The notes below the pieces were generated by a model. It saw nothing but the letters and a program-made list of their open reading frames with translations. It was not told the origin of the DNA and did no database searches. A stretch of 64,000 nucleotides of DNA from SIG440 sp045631525 (GTDB taxonomy: Bacteria; Bacillota; Clostridia; Monoglobales; Monoglobaceae): assembly GCA_045631525.1 (NCBI GenBank), contig JAZQUY010000002.1, positions 124,001 to 188,000 on the forward strand. The letters run 5' to 3'. Shown here in pieces: positions 52,201-59,584 of the stretch. Positions within the stretch are counted from its first letter, which is position 1. Each line of letters opens with the position of its first letter. The position numbers and the translations under genes were made by a program.

Positions 52201-52730
52201 GAAGTTCTGAAACCGTCGAAGAAGTGGAGGAAGGGAACTCTACCCTTGATAGCAGCAAGATGTGCTACACCACCGAGGTCCATAGTTTCCTGAACGCTGC
52301 CTGAAGCAAGCATAACAAAGACTCTCTCACGCCAAGCCATAACGTCCTGATGGTCACCAAAGATGTTGAGTGCGTGAGCAGCAAGTGCACGAGCACTAAC
52401 ATGGAAAACTGTAGGAAGAAGTTCACCTGCAATTTTGTACATATTGGGGATCATAAGAAGAAGACCCTGTGATGCTGTGAATGTTGTAGTAAGAGCACCT
52501 GCCTGAAGTGAACCGTGAACTGCACCAGCAGCACCTGCTTCAGACTGCATCTCAACAACGTCAACTGTTTCGCCGAAGATGTTCTTCAGACCGTCTGCAC
52601 TCCACTGGTCAACATTTTCAGCCATGTTGGAAGAGGGAGTGATAGGATAGATAGCAGCAACTTCTGTAAACGCATAGGCGCAATGAGCAGCAGCGCTGTT
52701 ACCATCCATGGTTTTCATTTTTTTAGCCAT
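49215..52730 (-). CDS. nifJ: Pyruvate:ferredoxin (flavodoxin) oxidoreductase
   Basis: A 1171-residue single-chain enzyme of normal length. It oxidises pyruvate with CoA to acetyl-CoA and CO2 and reduces ferredoxin, central to anaerobic energy metabolism. N-terminal TPP-pyrimidine domain begins MDGNSAAAHCAYAFTEVAAIYPITPSS; the two ferredoxin-type 4Fe-4S motifs are CIQCNQCSLVCP (about 688-699) and CLGCGVCAQVCP (about 743-754); the proximal cluster and TPP-phosphate domain starts at CAGCGETPY (about 810) with GGDGWAYDIGYGG. AAGGAGG precedes ATG 52730. Reduced ferredoxin may feed the hydrogenase implied by hydF. Confidence 0.98.
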   Translation of the reverse strand: MAKKMKTMDGNSAAAHCAYAFTEVAAIYPITPSSNMAENVDQWSADGLKNIFGETVDVVEMQSEAGAAGAVHGSLQAGALTTTFTASQGLLLMIPNMYKIAGELLPTVFHVSARALAAHALNIFGDHQDVMAWRERVFVMLASGSVQETMDLGGVAHLAAIKGRVPFLHFFDGFRTSHEIQKVEVMDYEDLKGLLDWDALKAFKDNALNPEHPVLRGTAQNADIYFQGREAANKYYEAIPDIVADYMKEITKITGREYKPFNYYGAPDATKVIVAMGSACEAIEETVDYINARGGKVGVVKVHLYRPFSAKYFFDVIPSTVEKIAVLDRTKEPGSLGEPLYLDVCNLYYGKENAPKIVGGRYGLGSKDTTPTQIMAVYNNLDSDEPKNNFTIGIVDDVTNLSLELPEKINAAPEGTTRCKFWGFGSDGTVGANKDAIKIIGDNTDLYAQAYFDYDSKKSGGVTMSHLRFGKKPIKSTYLLDEADYIACHKPAYLTQYDVLEGLKKGGTFLLNCVWTPDELEEHLPANVKKYLAENEIEFYTINAVDVAVKVGLGPNRINMVTQSAFFKLANVIDFDKAVELIKAAIKKTYGKKGDEIVKMNCDAVDGAIEALVKIDVPASWKDAVDKDVKENNVPDFIKNIVQPVNAQAGNKLPVSTFAGIEDGTFETGTSRYEKRGVAVNVPAWDINKCIQCNQCSLVCPHAAIRPVLLNADEAAKKPAGFETKAATGFQGMEYRIQVSPLDCLGCGVCAQVCPAKEKALTMKPIAEVECEAPNWEFAMTVSSKQDEIDITKSTKNSQFATPMLEFSGACAGCGETPYIKLITQLFGDRMMVANATGCTSIWGGSAPSMPYCKNAEGKGPAWANSLFEDNAEFGLGMVLANKKIRNTLVSRMNSVMDKVKPELAAAFKAWIEGKDNADASKAAAKEIAALIKDADMTNPAIKEIADRTDFLVKRSQWVFGGDGWAYDIGYGGLDHVIASGEDINIFVVDTEVYSNTGGQASKATPTAAVAKFAASGMKTKKKDLGMIGTTYGYVYVAQIALGADMNQALKAIKEAEAYPGPSLIIAYAPCINHGIKVGMANTIAEEKKAVQTGYWHLWRYNPLLKEEGKNPFILDSKEPTGTVKEFLEGENRYLMLKKAFPEVAAQLFDKAEKDLIERYEIYKKKAAEEC

Positions 52731-52776
52731 GAAAAATGCCTCCTTAAATATATGAATTTAATTATTTTATAAAGGT

Positions 52777-52796
52777 TGTGATTATACAAAATCACA
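52777..52796 (-). promoter_or_regulatory. Inverted repeat in the nifJ leader
   Basis: TGTGATT-N6-AATCACA lies roughly +9 to +28 from the nifJ start point. It could be an operator for a redox or CRP-like regulator or an mRNA hairpin; half-site spacing differs by 4 bases from the usual Rex or CRP site. Confidence 0.5.
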
Positions 52797-52804
52797 CAGA
52801 ATAT

Positions 52805-52833
52805 ATTATAGCATACATCTTGCAGAAATTCAA
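52805..52833 (-). promoter_or_regulatory. Promoter of nifJ
   Basis: On the minus strand: TTGAAT, 17-bp spacer ending in TGC, TATAAT (extended -10). Confidence 0.87.
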
Positions 52834-52915
52834 ACATATTTTGAAAAAAAATTAAAAATTTCTGTTTTTTATAGCATATTGGATAATACTATGCGGAATT
52901 TTGCAAAAATGCACA

Positions 52916-52950
52916 AAAAACAGCACAACCCAAGGGATTGTGCTGTTTAA
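52916..52950 (-). terminator. Terminator of rpsB-tsf
   Basis: An 11-bp stem (AAACAGCACAA with TTGTGCTGTTT) around CCCAAGGGA, followed on the minus strand by a T-run. Confidence 0.9.
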
Positions 52951-52961
52951 AAACTTTGATA

Positions 52962-53873
52962 TTAGTTGCCAGCCATCTTTGCAACTTCTGCTGCGAAGTC
53001 GTCAACTCTCTTTTCGTGACCTTCGCCTTTTTCAAGACGAGCGAATTTCACAACTTCGATATCTGTGCCGATTTCGTTAGCTACGTTCTTGAGGAACTTA
53101 GCAACTGTCAAATCGCCATCTTTTACGTAAGGCTGTTCAACAAGACAAACTTCCTTGTAGAACTTCTGGATACGTCCAACAACCATTTTGTCAACGATTT
53201 GTGCGGGTTTACCCTCGTTGAGAGCCTGAGCCTTGAGGATTTCTTTTTCCTTTTCAACAACGTCAGCAGGAACTTCATCGCTCTTAACGTACTTGGGCAT
53301 AACCGCTGCAATCTGCATAGCAACGTCTTTTGCTGCAGATTTGAATGCGGGGTCATTAGCCTTTGATTCGTCACCAAGCTTGAAGTTTACGAGAACACCG
53401 ATTCTGCCGCCGCCATGGATGTAAGCTTCGTTTACGCCTTCGTATCTTTCAAAACGACGGAGATTCATATTTTCGCCGATTGTAGCAATTTTTTCTGTAA
53501 GTGCTTCGCCAACAGTCTGAGCGTCATAAAGCTTTGTAGCCTTAAGTGCTTCAACGTCAGCAGGATTTGTGTTTGCAATACATTCAGCAACGTCAACAAC
53601 GAACTTCTGGAAATCAGCGTTCTTTGCAACGAAGTCTGTTTCTGTGTTTACTTCAACAACAACACCAACGTTTCCGAAAACCATTGATGTAACAAGACCT
53701 TCAGCAGCAATTCTGCCGGCCTTTTTAGCTGCAGTTGCAAGACCTTTTTCTCTGAGGAACTCAACAGCCTTGTCCATATCGCCGTTTGTTTCTGTAAGAG
53801 CTTTTTTGCAGTCCATCATACCACAGTTTGTCATTTCTCTGAGAGTTTTAACATTTTGTGCAGTAAATGCCAT
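52962..53873 (-). CDS. tsf: Translation elongation factor Ts
   Basis: A 303-residue EF-Ts. The N-terminal UBA-like domain (VKTLREMTNCGMMDCKKALTETNGDMDKAVEFLREKG) and the core TDFVAKN motif are unmistakable. It exchanges GDP for GTP on EF-Tu. It follows rpsB with a 35-base gap, the standard bacterial order. Confidence 0.98.
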   Translation of the reverse strand: MAFTAQNVKTLREMTNCGMMDCKKALTETNGDMDKAVEFLREKGLATAAKKAGRIAAEGLVTSMVFGNVGVVVEVNTETDFVAKNADFQKFVVDVAECIANTNPADVEALKATKLYDAQTVGEALTEKIATIGENMNLRRFERYEGVNEAYIHGGGRIGVLVNFKLGDESKANDPAFKSAAKDVAMQIAAVMPKYVKSDEVPADVVEKEKEILKAQALNEGKPAQIVDKMVVGRIQKFYKEVCLVEQPYVKDGDLTVAKFLKNVANEIGTDIEVVKFARLEKGEGHEKRVDDFAAEVAKMAGN

Positions 53874-53908
53874 AATATATTCACTCGCTTTCTAAAAAAT
53901 AAAGTAGA

Positions 53909-54661
53909 TTATTCCTCAATCATATCGAGAGAAACTTCTTCAGCAGTTTCTTCTGTAGCAGCTTCAACAGTAACCTGTTCGCCCTGTCTGCCTTCAATGA
54001 TAGCGTTACCGATAGTAGAAACGATAAGTTTTACGGCACGGATAGCATCGTCATTTCCGGGAATAGGATAGTCAGCTTCTTCAGGGTCACAGTTTGTATC
54101 AACGATAGCAATAACCGGGATACCAAGCTTGTGAGCTTCTGCGATAGCGTTCTTTTCTTTTCTTGGGTCAACAACAAAGATTGCTGCAGGAAGGTCTTTC
54201 ATTTCCTTGATACCGCCAAGGAACTTTTCTAAGCGCTCTTCTTCAAGGTTGAGCTTTAAAACTTCCTTCTTGGGGAGAAGTTCCATTGTGCCGTCTTCGT
54301 TCATTTTCTTAAGCTGATAAAGTCTGTCAATTCTTCTCTTAATTGTCTTAAAGTTTGTGAGCATACCGCCAAGCCATCTTGCGTTAACATAGAACATACC
54401 TGTTCTTTCAGCTTCTTCACGGATAGCGTCCTGAGCCTGCTTCTTTGTACCTACAAAAAGAACGTTTCCGCCTTCTGCTGCGATGTCGCGAACAAAGTAG
54501 TAAGCTTCTTCAATTTTCTTTACAGTTTTCTGAAGATCGATAATATAGATACCGTTTCTTTCTGTAAAGATGTACTCCGCCATTTTAGGATTCCAACGGC
54601 GTGTCTGGTGTCCGAAATGAACACCTGCTTCAAGCAATTGCTTCATTTGAATAACTCCCAT
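53909..54661 (-). CDS. rpsB: 30S ribosomal protein S2
   Basis: A 250-residue S2. MKQLLEAGVHFGHQTRRWNPKM, FTERNGIYIIDLQKT, ARWLGGMLTNFKTI and NCDPEEADYPIPGNDDA are signature stretches. The tail ends in an acidic Glu-rich stretch. ATG 54661 is used because the protein then begins with MGVIQMKQLLE, as in relatives (M-x-VISMKQLLE in Bacillus). Confidence 0.98.
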   Translation of the reverse strand: MGVIQMKQLLEAGVHFGHQTRRWNPKMAEYIFTERNGIYIIDLQKTVKKIEEAYYFVRDIAAEGGNVLFVGTKKQAQDAIREEAERTGMFYVNARWLGGMLTNFKTIKRRIDRLYQLKKMNEDGTMELLPKKEVLKLNLEEERLEKFLGGIKEMKDLPAAIFVVDPRKEKNAIAEAHKLGIPVIAIVDTNCDPEEADYPIPGNDDAIRAVKLIVSTIGNAIIEGRQGEQVTVEAATEETAEEVSLDMIEE

Positions 54662-54798
54662 GATTTTACACCTCCAAAAGTTTTACACCTCCACCATAGT
54701 CACCTTGCCGGGGAGCTGTCATGGGTATTCTAGCACCGCCCCGCCAATCGTATGATGTGCGTATTTTATTTTCTGCTGACACCCAAGCAGATGTCAAC
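54662..54798 (-). promoter_or_regulatory. Structured rpsB leader with a duplicated ribosome binding site
   Basis: About 137 bases of transcribed leader. It holds a hairpin near its 5' end (GTTGACA with TGTCAGC), a GGGG/CCCC pairing around 54700-54750, and the 12-base repeat GGAGGTGTAAAA twice in a row (54664-54675 and 54681-54692), each a full Shine-Dalgarno; only the nearer one is at the proper distance. Autogenous control by S2 is known in other bacteria; here it is inferred. Confidence 0.6.
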
Positions 54799-54804
54799 TG
54801 ATGT

Positions 54805-54833
54805 ATTATACCATCAAAAGAACAATTTGTCAA
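54805..54833 (-). promoter_or_regulatory. Promoter of rpsB-tsf
   Basis: On the minus strand: TTGACA, 17-bp spacer, TATAAT. Confidence 0.9.
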
Positions 54834-54889
54834 CAAAAAAATTACAAAATATGGTGAAGAAATTTTGACAAATAAAAAGCCTATTTATG

Positions 54890-54918
54890 TTGATTTTTTT
54901 ATGTAAACACGATATAAT
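54890..54918 (+). promoter_or_regulatory. Promoter of the rhamnulokinase gene
   Basis: TTGATT, 17-bp spacer, TATAAT; transcription would start near 54925. Confidence 0.78.
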
Positions 54919-54958
54919 TATCGTTAATGAAATGATAATTATGGAAGAGGTGCTTATC

Positions 54959-56398
54959 TTGAAAAAAGTATTGGCCATTGACTTTGGTGCGTCGAGTGGA
55001 AGAGCGATACTCGGCTCATTTGATGGTAAAAAAATTGAACTTACTGAGGTTCATAGATTTTCAAATGACCCGAGAACAGAAAACGGAGAGCTCCGTTGGA
55101 ATGCAGCACAGTTGTTTGAAGAAATTAAAACAGGAATAAAAAAAGCAAGCGAAATTTCTGATTTTGAGGCGATTGCTATTGATACATGGGGCGTTGATTA
55201 TGGAATAATAGGCAAGGACGGAAATCTTGTTGTGAATCCTTACAACTACCGTGATTCAAGAACAGACAATGCTCCCCAAGAAGCCTTTAAGGTTATTCCT
55301 GAAAAAGAGCTTTACAATATGACAGGTATTCAGGTTATGAATTTCAATACTCTTTTTCAGCTCATGGTTGAAAAGGATATAGACAAGGCGGAAACAATTC
55401 TTATGATGCCCGACCTTTTTGGTTATATGCTTACGGGCGAAAGATATTGTGAAAGTACCATTTGCTCCACGTCACATATGTTTGATCAGAAAAAGTGCGA
55501 CTGGAACTGGGAGGTTATTGACAGATTCGGTTTCAAGAGGAGTATTTTTCCACAGGTTGTGAAAGCAGGTACTATCGTTGGAAAAATGAAAAAGGAGCTT
55601 GCTGATGAGCTTGGTGTTGAACCAAAAGAAGTTATTGCTATTGGTGCTCACGATACAGCAAGTGCTGTGGCTGCTGTTCCATCTACCGAAAAGGACTTTA
55701 TTTTCATTTCCTGCGGAACATGGTCGCTTTTTGGAACTGTTACAGACGAGCCTGTACTTACCGACCTTTCAAATAAATACAATATTACGAACGAATATGC
55801 TGTTGATGGAAGGATAAGATTTCTCAGAAACATAATTGGTCTTTGGCTTATTCAGGAAGCAAAGCGCCAGTTTGTGAAAGATGGAAAGAATTACAGCTAT
55901 GGGGATATGGAAGAGCTTGCTCTTAAATCTGAGCCGTTCAAATATCTCATTGATCCTGATGACCCGGTGTTTGTTCCTCCGGGCGGTATGCTTGACAGAA
56001 TTTGCGATTACTGTGAAAAAACCGGTCAGGGCAGACCTCAGACAGACGGTGAAATAGTGAGATGTATTTATGAAAGTATTGCCCTTAAGTATAAAAACTC
56101 CTTTGAAAAGATTGCAGAATGTACAGGAAAAGAATATAATGCAATTCATATGGTTGGTGGTGGAACAAAAGACAAGCTTCTTTGCCAGATGACAGCAAAT
56201 TCCACCGGTGCAAAGGTCGTTGCAGGTCCTATTGAAGCCACGGCCCTTGGAAACATTGCTGTTCAGCTTCAGGCAAAAGGTTATGTTGATGACCTTACAG
56301 AAGTTATAATGAATTCTGCAGAAATCAAAGAATATATGCCTGCAGATGAAAATGTGTGGAATGAGGCATATAAAAGATTTAAAGAGATAATAGGTTAA
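54959..56398 (+). CDS. rhaB: Rhamnulokinase
   Basis: A 479-residue FGGY-family sugar kinase. It opens with VLAIDFGASSGRAILG (phosphate 1 loop), then AIDTWGVDYGII, PYNYRDSRT, IGAHDTASAVAAVP and MVGGGTKDKLLCQMTA, the pattern of rhamnulokinases. It phosphorylates L-rhamnulose. No rhaA, rhaD or transporter is adjacent. The TTG at 54959 is chosen: GAGGTG lies 7 bases ahead, while the ATG at 54941 is too near the transcription start and ATG 54887 lies before it. Confidence 0.93.
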   Translation: MKKVLAIDFGASSGRAILGSFDGKKIELTEVHRFSNDPRTENGELRWNAAQLFEEIKTGIKKASEISDFEAIAIDTWGVDYGIIGKDGNLVVNPYNYRDSRTDNAPQEAFKVIPEKELYNMTGIQVMNFNTLFQLMVEKDIDKAETILMMPDLFGYMLTGERYCESTICSTSHMFDQKKCDWNWEVIDRFGFKRSIFPQVVKAGTIVGKMKKELADELGVEPKEVIAIGAHDTASAVAAVPSTEKDFIFISCGTWSLFGTVTDEPVLTDLSNKYNITNEYAVDGRIRFLRNIIGLWLIQEAKRQFVKDGKNYSYGDMEELALKSEPFKYLIDPDDPVFVPPGGMLDRICDYCEKTGQGRPQTDGEIVRCIYESIALKYKNSFEKIAECTGKEYNAIHMVGGGTKDKLLCQMTANSTGAKVVAGPIEATALGNIAVQLQAKGYVDDLTEVIMNSAEIKEYMPADENVWNEAYKRFKEIIG

Positions 56399-56414
56399 AA
56401 AAGTTATGGTCAAC

Positions 56415-56453
56415 AAAAAAGGCTCACTCTCATATTGGAGTGAGCCTTTTTAT
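56415..56453 (+). terminator. Terminator after rhamnulokinase
   Basis: A 14-bp stem (AAAAGGCTCACTC with GAGTGAGCCTTTT) around TCATATTG, ending in T's. Confidence 0.92.
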
Positions 56454-56524
56454 CTTCAAGTTTATTTGATACACATTGGATTGCAGTTTGAGATCAGAAA
56501 AGTGAAAATTTTCCTGAAAAAGTA

Positions 56525-56553
56525 TTGACAAGTAGGCAAAGTTGTGATAAACT
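56525..56553 (+). promoter_or_regulatory. Promoter of the feo operon
   Basis: TTGACA, 17-bp spacer ending in TGA, TAAACT (extended -10). Confidence 0.82.
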
Positions 56554-56561
56554 GACTATGT

Positions 56562-56579
56562 GGTTAGATATGGCTAACC
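56562..56579 (+). promoter_or_regulatory. Iron-regulator-like inverted repeat 1 (feoA promoter)
   Basis: GGTTAG-N6-CTAACC, 6-bp perfect arms, just after the -10 element. It has the GTTAG-N6-CTAAC layout seen again at 56598 and 56891 and recalls DtxR/IdeR-type iron boxes. Confidence 0.62.
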
Positions 56580-56597
56580 GTATTTTTAGGTGTGAGA

Positions 56598-56613
56598 GTT
56601 AGTTTAAACTAAT
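56598..56613 (+). promoter_or_regulatory. Iron-regulator-like inverted repeat 2 (feoA leader)
   Basis: GTTAG-N6-CTAAT containing the perfect 14-base palindrome TTAGTTTAAACTAA (56599-56612), 36 bases after the first repeat. Confidence 0.55.
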
Positions 56614-56634
56614 TTAATTTGCGAGGTCCTTATT

Positions 56635-56847
56635 ATGAATCTTTTATCTGCTCAGGAAGGCAAGGAATACATAATCAAACAAATTGAAACTGACGATGAA
56701 GAACTCAATTCTTTTTTGTTTTCTCTGGGATGTTACAGCGGTGAACCTATCACTGTTATTTCCCGCAGAAAAGGAGGCTGCACTGTTTCGATAAAAGATG
56801 GAAGATACAACATTGACAATCAGCTGGCTGAGGCTATTTTGATATAA
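56635..56847 (+). CDS. feoA: Ferrous iron transport protein A
   Basis: A 70-residue SH3-like FeoA. Family features are the ETDDEELNSFLFSLGCYSGEPITVI segment and the closing beta strands ending in LAEAILI. FeoA is a small cytosolic partner of FeoB. A GCGAGG site precedes ATG 56635. First gene of the operon. Confidence 0.93.
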   Translation: MNLLSAQEGKEYIIKQIETDDEELNSFLFSLGCYSGEPITVISRRKGGCTVSIKDGRYNIDNQLAEAILI

Positions 56848-56882
56848 TTTTTAAGATGCCAAGGGCTTGCTGTTTGTTTTTT

Positions 56883-56906
56883 GCCTATCGGTTAGGCGAA
56901 ACTAAC
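56883..56906 (+). promoter_or_regulatory. Inverted repeat 3 between feoA and feoB
   Basis: GTTAG-N6-CTAAC at 56891-56906, same layout as the two repeats ahead of feoA. It overlaps a small hairpin GCCTA-TCGG-TTAGGC (56883-56896), so RNA function is also possible. A TTGTAT/TATACT pair downstream may form a weak promoter. Confidence 0.5.
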
Positions 56907-56955
56907 TCAGCTTGTATTAAATAAATTTATTATATACTTCGAGGGAGGAATTTTT

Positions 56956-58968
56956 ATGAGAATTGCACTTGCGGGAAATCCCAACAGCGGGAAAACTACA
57001 ATGTACAATGCACTTACCGGCCGAAATGAAAAGGTTGGCAACTGGGCGGGTGTAACTGTTGAGAAAAAAGAACATCCAATCAAAAAGAATTTTTGTGCTG
57101 GAGAGGAAGGACTGGTGGCAGTTGACTTGCCTGGCGCTTATTCTATGTCACCATTTACATCTGAGGAGAGCATTACAAGTTCTTACGTAAAGAATGAAAA
57201 CCCGGATGTGATAATCAATATAGTTGATGCAACAAACCTCAGCCGAAGCCTGTTTTTCACAACGCAGCTTCTGGAACTTGATATTCCGGTGGTTGTGGCA
57301 CTCAACAAGGCTGACATCAACAAGAAAAAGGAAACAAAAATTGATGCAGCTGCTCTCAGTGAAAAGCTTGGTTGCCCGGTGGTGGACACGGTTTCTACCA
57401 CAGCAGATGGATTAAAAGCGGTTGTTGATGCTGCCAAAGCCCTGAAGGGAATGGGTCAGAAAGCCCCGTATGTTCAGGATTACATAGATATGACAAGCAA
57501 AGCAGAGGTTGAAAAGGCCGACAGACAGCGTTTTTCTTTTGTAAATAAAATCGTCAAGGAAGTCGAGACCAGAAAGGTTTTTACCAAGGAGAAAAATGCA
57601 CAGGATAAAATCGATGCAATTCTCACAAACAAATGGCTCGGTATTCCGATTTTTGCTGTTGTTATGTTTTTGGTGTTTGATATTTCACAGTCATCCTTTG
57701 GCCCGTGGCTTGCAGATACATTGGTAGCATGGCTTGAAGCGGGACAGGCGTGGATTGGCAGCTTGCTCATAAACGCAAGTCCATTGCTTTATGCATTGCT
57801 GGTTGACGGTGTTATTGGCGGCGTAATTGCAGTTATTGGTTTTCTTCCGCTTGTAATGGTTATGTATTTCCTCATTGCGCTGCTTGAAGACTGCGGATAT
57901 ATGGCAAGAGTTTCGGTTGTCCTTGACCCGATTTTCAAAAAGGTTGGTCTTTCAGGAAAGTCGGTTATTCCTTTTGTAATAGGCACGGGCTGTGCAATCC
58001 CCGGAGTTATGGCTTGCCGTACAATCCGAAACGAACGTGAACGCAGGGCGACAGCGATGCTTACACCTTTTATGCCTTGTGGTGCGAAGCTTCCGGTTAT
58101 TGCCCTTTTTGCAGGCGCATTCTTTGAAGATGCGTCATGGGTTGGAACACTTATGTATTTTGCGGGTATAGTGCTTATTTTCTTTGGCGCTTTGCTGGTT
58201 AATAAAATCGCGGGACACAAGCCAAGAAAATCATTCTTCATCATTGAACTTCCCGAATACAAAATACCAAGCCTTTGGAGAGCGTTCAAGTCAATGTGCG
58301 GACGTGGTTGGGCATATATAGTAAAGGCTGCAACGATTATTCTTTTGTGTAATACCGCTGTACAGATTATGCAGACATTTACATGGAGCTTTGCTGTGGC
58401 AGAAAGCGCAGATAGTTCAATTTTAGCCTCTATTGCGGGTCCCTTTGCGTATATTCTTGTACCTATCGTAGGCGTGCTTTCGTGGCAGCTGGCAGCGGCG
58501 GCAGTTACAGGATTTATTGCAAAGGAAAATGTTGTGGGAACACTTGCTGTTTGCTTTGTGGGTCTTGAAAATCTCATAGACACCGAAGAACTTATGCTTA
58601 TGGAGGGCGCAGGCACAGAGGTTGCTACCGTGTTTGCTATCACAAAGGTTGCAGCACTTGCATACCTTATGTTCAACCTTTTCACACCTCCATGCTTTGC
58701 GGCAATTGGTGCGATGAATTCCGAAATGAAAAGTGCAAAATGGCTCTGGGGCGGAATTGCACTTCAATTGGGAACTGGTTATACTGTTGGATATCTTGTA
58801 TATCAGATAGGTACGCTCATTACTGCTGGCCGTCTTGGTACAGGATTTTTCCCGGGACTTGTTGCGGTAGTTGCTATTGCTGTGATTGTGGCATTTATGT
58901 GCATCAATGCTGATAAAAAGCTTGAAAGTGAATATGCTTTTAAAGGGAAAAAATCGGCAAGTTTATAA
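56956..58968 (+). CDS. feoB: Ferrous iron transport protein B
   Basis: A 670-residue FeoB. The N-terminal G-protein domain shows GNPNSGKT (residues 7-14), DLPGAYS and NKADINKK; a helical GDI-like linker follows to about residue 210, then about ten membrane helices with the gate motifs GTGCAIPGVMACRTI and PFMPCGAKLPV. It moves Fe2+ into the cell. It is a little short of 700 residues but complete. GAGGGAGG precedes ATG 56956. Confidence 0.97.
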   Translation: MRIALAGNPNSGKTTMYNALTGRNEKVGNWAGVTVEKKEHPIKKNFCAGEEGLVAVDLPGAYSMSPFTSEESITSSYVKNENPDVIINIVDATNLSRSLFFTTQLLELDIPVVVALNKADINKKKETKIDAAALSEKLGCPVVDTVSTTADGLKAVVDAAKALKGMGQKAPYVQDYIDMTSKAEVEKADRQRFSFVNKIVKEVETRKVFTKEKNAQDKIDAILTNKWLGIPIFAVVMFLVFDISQSSFGPWLADTLVAWLEAGQAWIGSLLINASPLLYALLVDGVIGGVIAVIGFLPLVMVMYFLIALLEDCGYMARVSVVLDPIFKKVGLSGKSVIPFVIGTGCAIPGVMACRTIRNERERRATAMLTPFMPCGAKLPVIALFAGAFFEDASWVGTLMYFAGIVLIFFGALLVNKIAGHKPRKSFFIIELPEYKIPSLWRAFKSMCGRGWAYIVKAATIILLCNTAVQIMQTFTWSFAVAESADSSILASIAGPFAYILVPIVGVLSWQLAAAAVTGFIAKENVVGTLAVCFVGLENLIDTEELMLMEGAGTEVATVFAITKVAALAYLMFNLFTPPCFAAIGAMNSEMKSAKWLWGGIALQLGTGYTVGYLVYQIGTLITAGRLGTGFFPGLVAVVAIAVIVAFMCINADKKLESEYAFKGKKSASL

Positions 58969-59001
58969 TGCCTGATAAAAAAGGGGGAGGAGCTGACTTT
59001 T

Positions 59002-59178
59002 GTGGAAAACATCATTATCATTCTGATTTTGGTATGTGTAATAGGTCTTGCTGCCGGGTATGTTTATAAAGCAAAAAAAAGCGGCAAAAAATGTATTGGT
59101 TGCCCTGAAAGTGGCAGCTGCCCCGGAAAAATGGGAGAATTTTCCTGTTGCTGTGAATGTAACAGTAAGAAAAATTAA
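59002..59178 (+). CDS. FeoB-associated Cys-rich membrane protein
   Basis: A 58-residue frame starting with GTG at 59002, nine bases after GGAGGAG. One N-terminal membrane helix (NIIIILILVCVIGLAAGYVY) is followed by a basic stretch and eight cysteines in CIGC-x6-C / CCCEC clusters. Small proteins of exactly this layout are found after feoB in Firmicutes; their role in iron uptake is not settled. Last gene before the terminators. Confidence 0.88.
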   Translation: MENIIIILILVCVIGLAAGYVYKAKKSGKKCIGCPESGSCPGKMGEFSCCCECNSKKN

Positions 59179-59191
59179 ATACTTTTGCAAA

Positions 59192-59228
59192 ACAAGAACT
59201 CCGAAAGCTTGGCTTTCGGAGTTCTTGT
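59192..59228 (+). terminator. Perfect 17-bp hairpin after the feo operon
   Basis: 59192-59208 pairs fully with 59212-59228 around TTG. It lacks a long T-run directly after, but a second hairpin follows at 59238. Confidence 0.75.
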
Positions 59229-59233
59229 ATACA

Positions 59234-59264
59234 AAAAAAATCTCGCCATAAGGCGAGATTTTTT
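59234..59264. terminator. Bidirectional terminator between feo and tRNA-Thr
   Basis: AAATCTCGCC pairs with GGCGAGATTT; A-run on one side and T-run on the other suit both the feo transcript and the minus-strand tRNA transcript. Confidence 0.85.
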
Positions 59265-59266
59265 AG

Positions 59267-59342
<76 letters not shown>

Positions 59343-59345
59343 GTA

Positions 59346-59422
59346 TGGCGATCCGGATGGGGCTCGAACCCACGACCTCCAGCGTGACAGGCTGGCATTC
59401 TAACCAACTGAACTACCGGACC
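59346..59422 (-). tRNA. tRNA-Asp (anticodon GTC)
   Basis: A 77-nt cloverleaf with a CCAGC/GCTGG anticodon stem around GTC, G discriminator and encoded CCA. Three bases from tRNA-Thr, so both come from one transcript. Confidence 0.96.
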
Positions 59423-59441
59423 ACATAAAAACCACTTTGAT

Positions 59442-59470
59442 ATAATAACACAAAGATTTAAAAAAGTCAA
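59442..59470 (-). promoter_or_regulatory. Promoter of the tRNA-Asp-Thr transcript
   Basis: On the minus strand: TTGACT, 17-bp spacer, TATTAT with TGT ahead (extended -10). Confidence 0.83.
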
Positions 59471-59514
59471 TACAGAAAATATAATATTATTATAAGAAAA
59501 TTTTTTATATCTAT

Positions 59515-59542
59515 TTGCAAAAACTGTTAATTGTGATATACT
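59515..59542 (+). promoter_or_regulatory. Promoter of hprK
   Basis: TTGCAA, 16-bp spacer ending in TGA, TATACT (extended -10). Confidence 0.78.
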
Positions 59543-59584
59543 ATAAAGAAGAAAAAACAAAAGAACCAAAGGAGTGCTTGTTAA

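Noticed and set aside
52850..52961. Small RNA or gene between nifJ and tsf
   Set aside because: Only the nifJ promoter and the tsf terminator are evident; the rest is AT-rich with no frame or stable fold.
57789..58685. A 298-codon open frame on the minus strand
   Set aside because: Antisense shadow of feoB with no family motif; the feoB frame is fully conserved.
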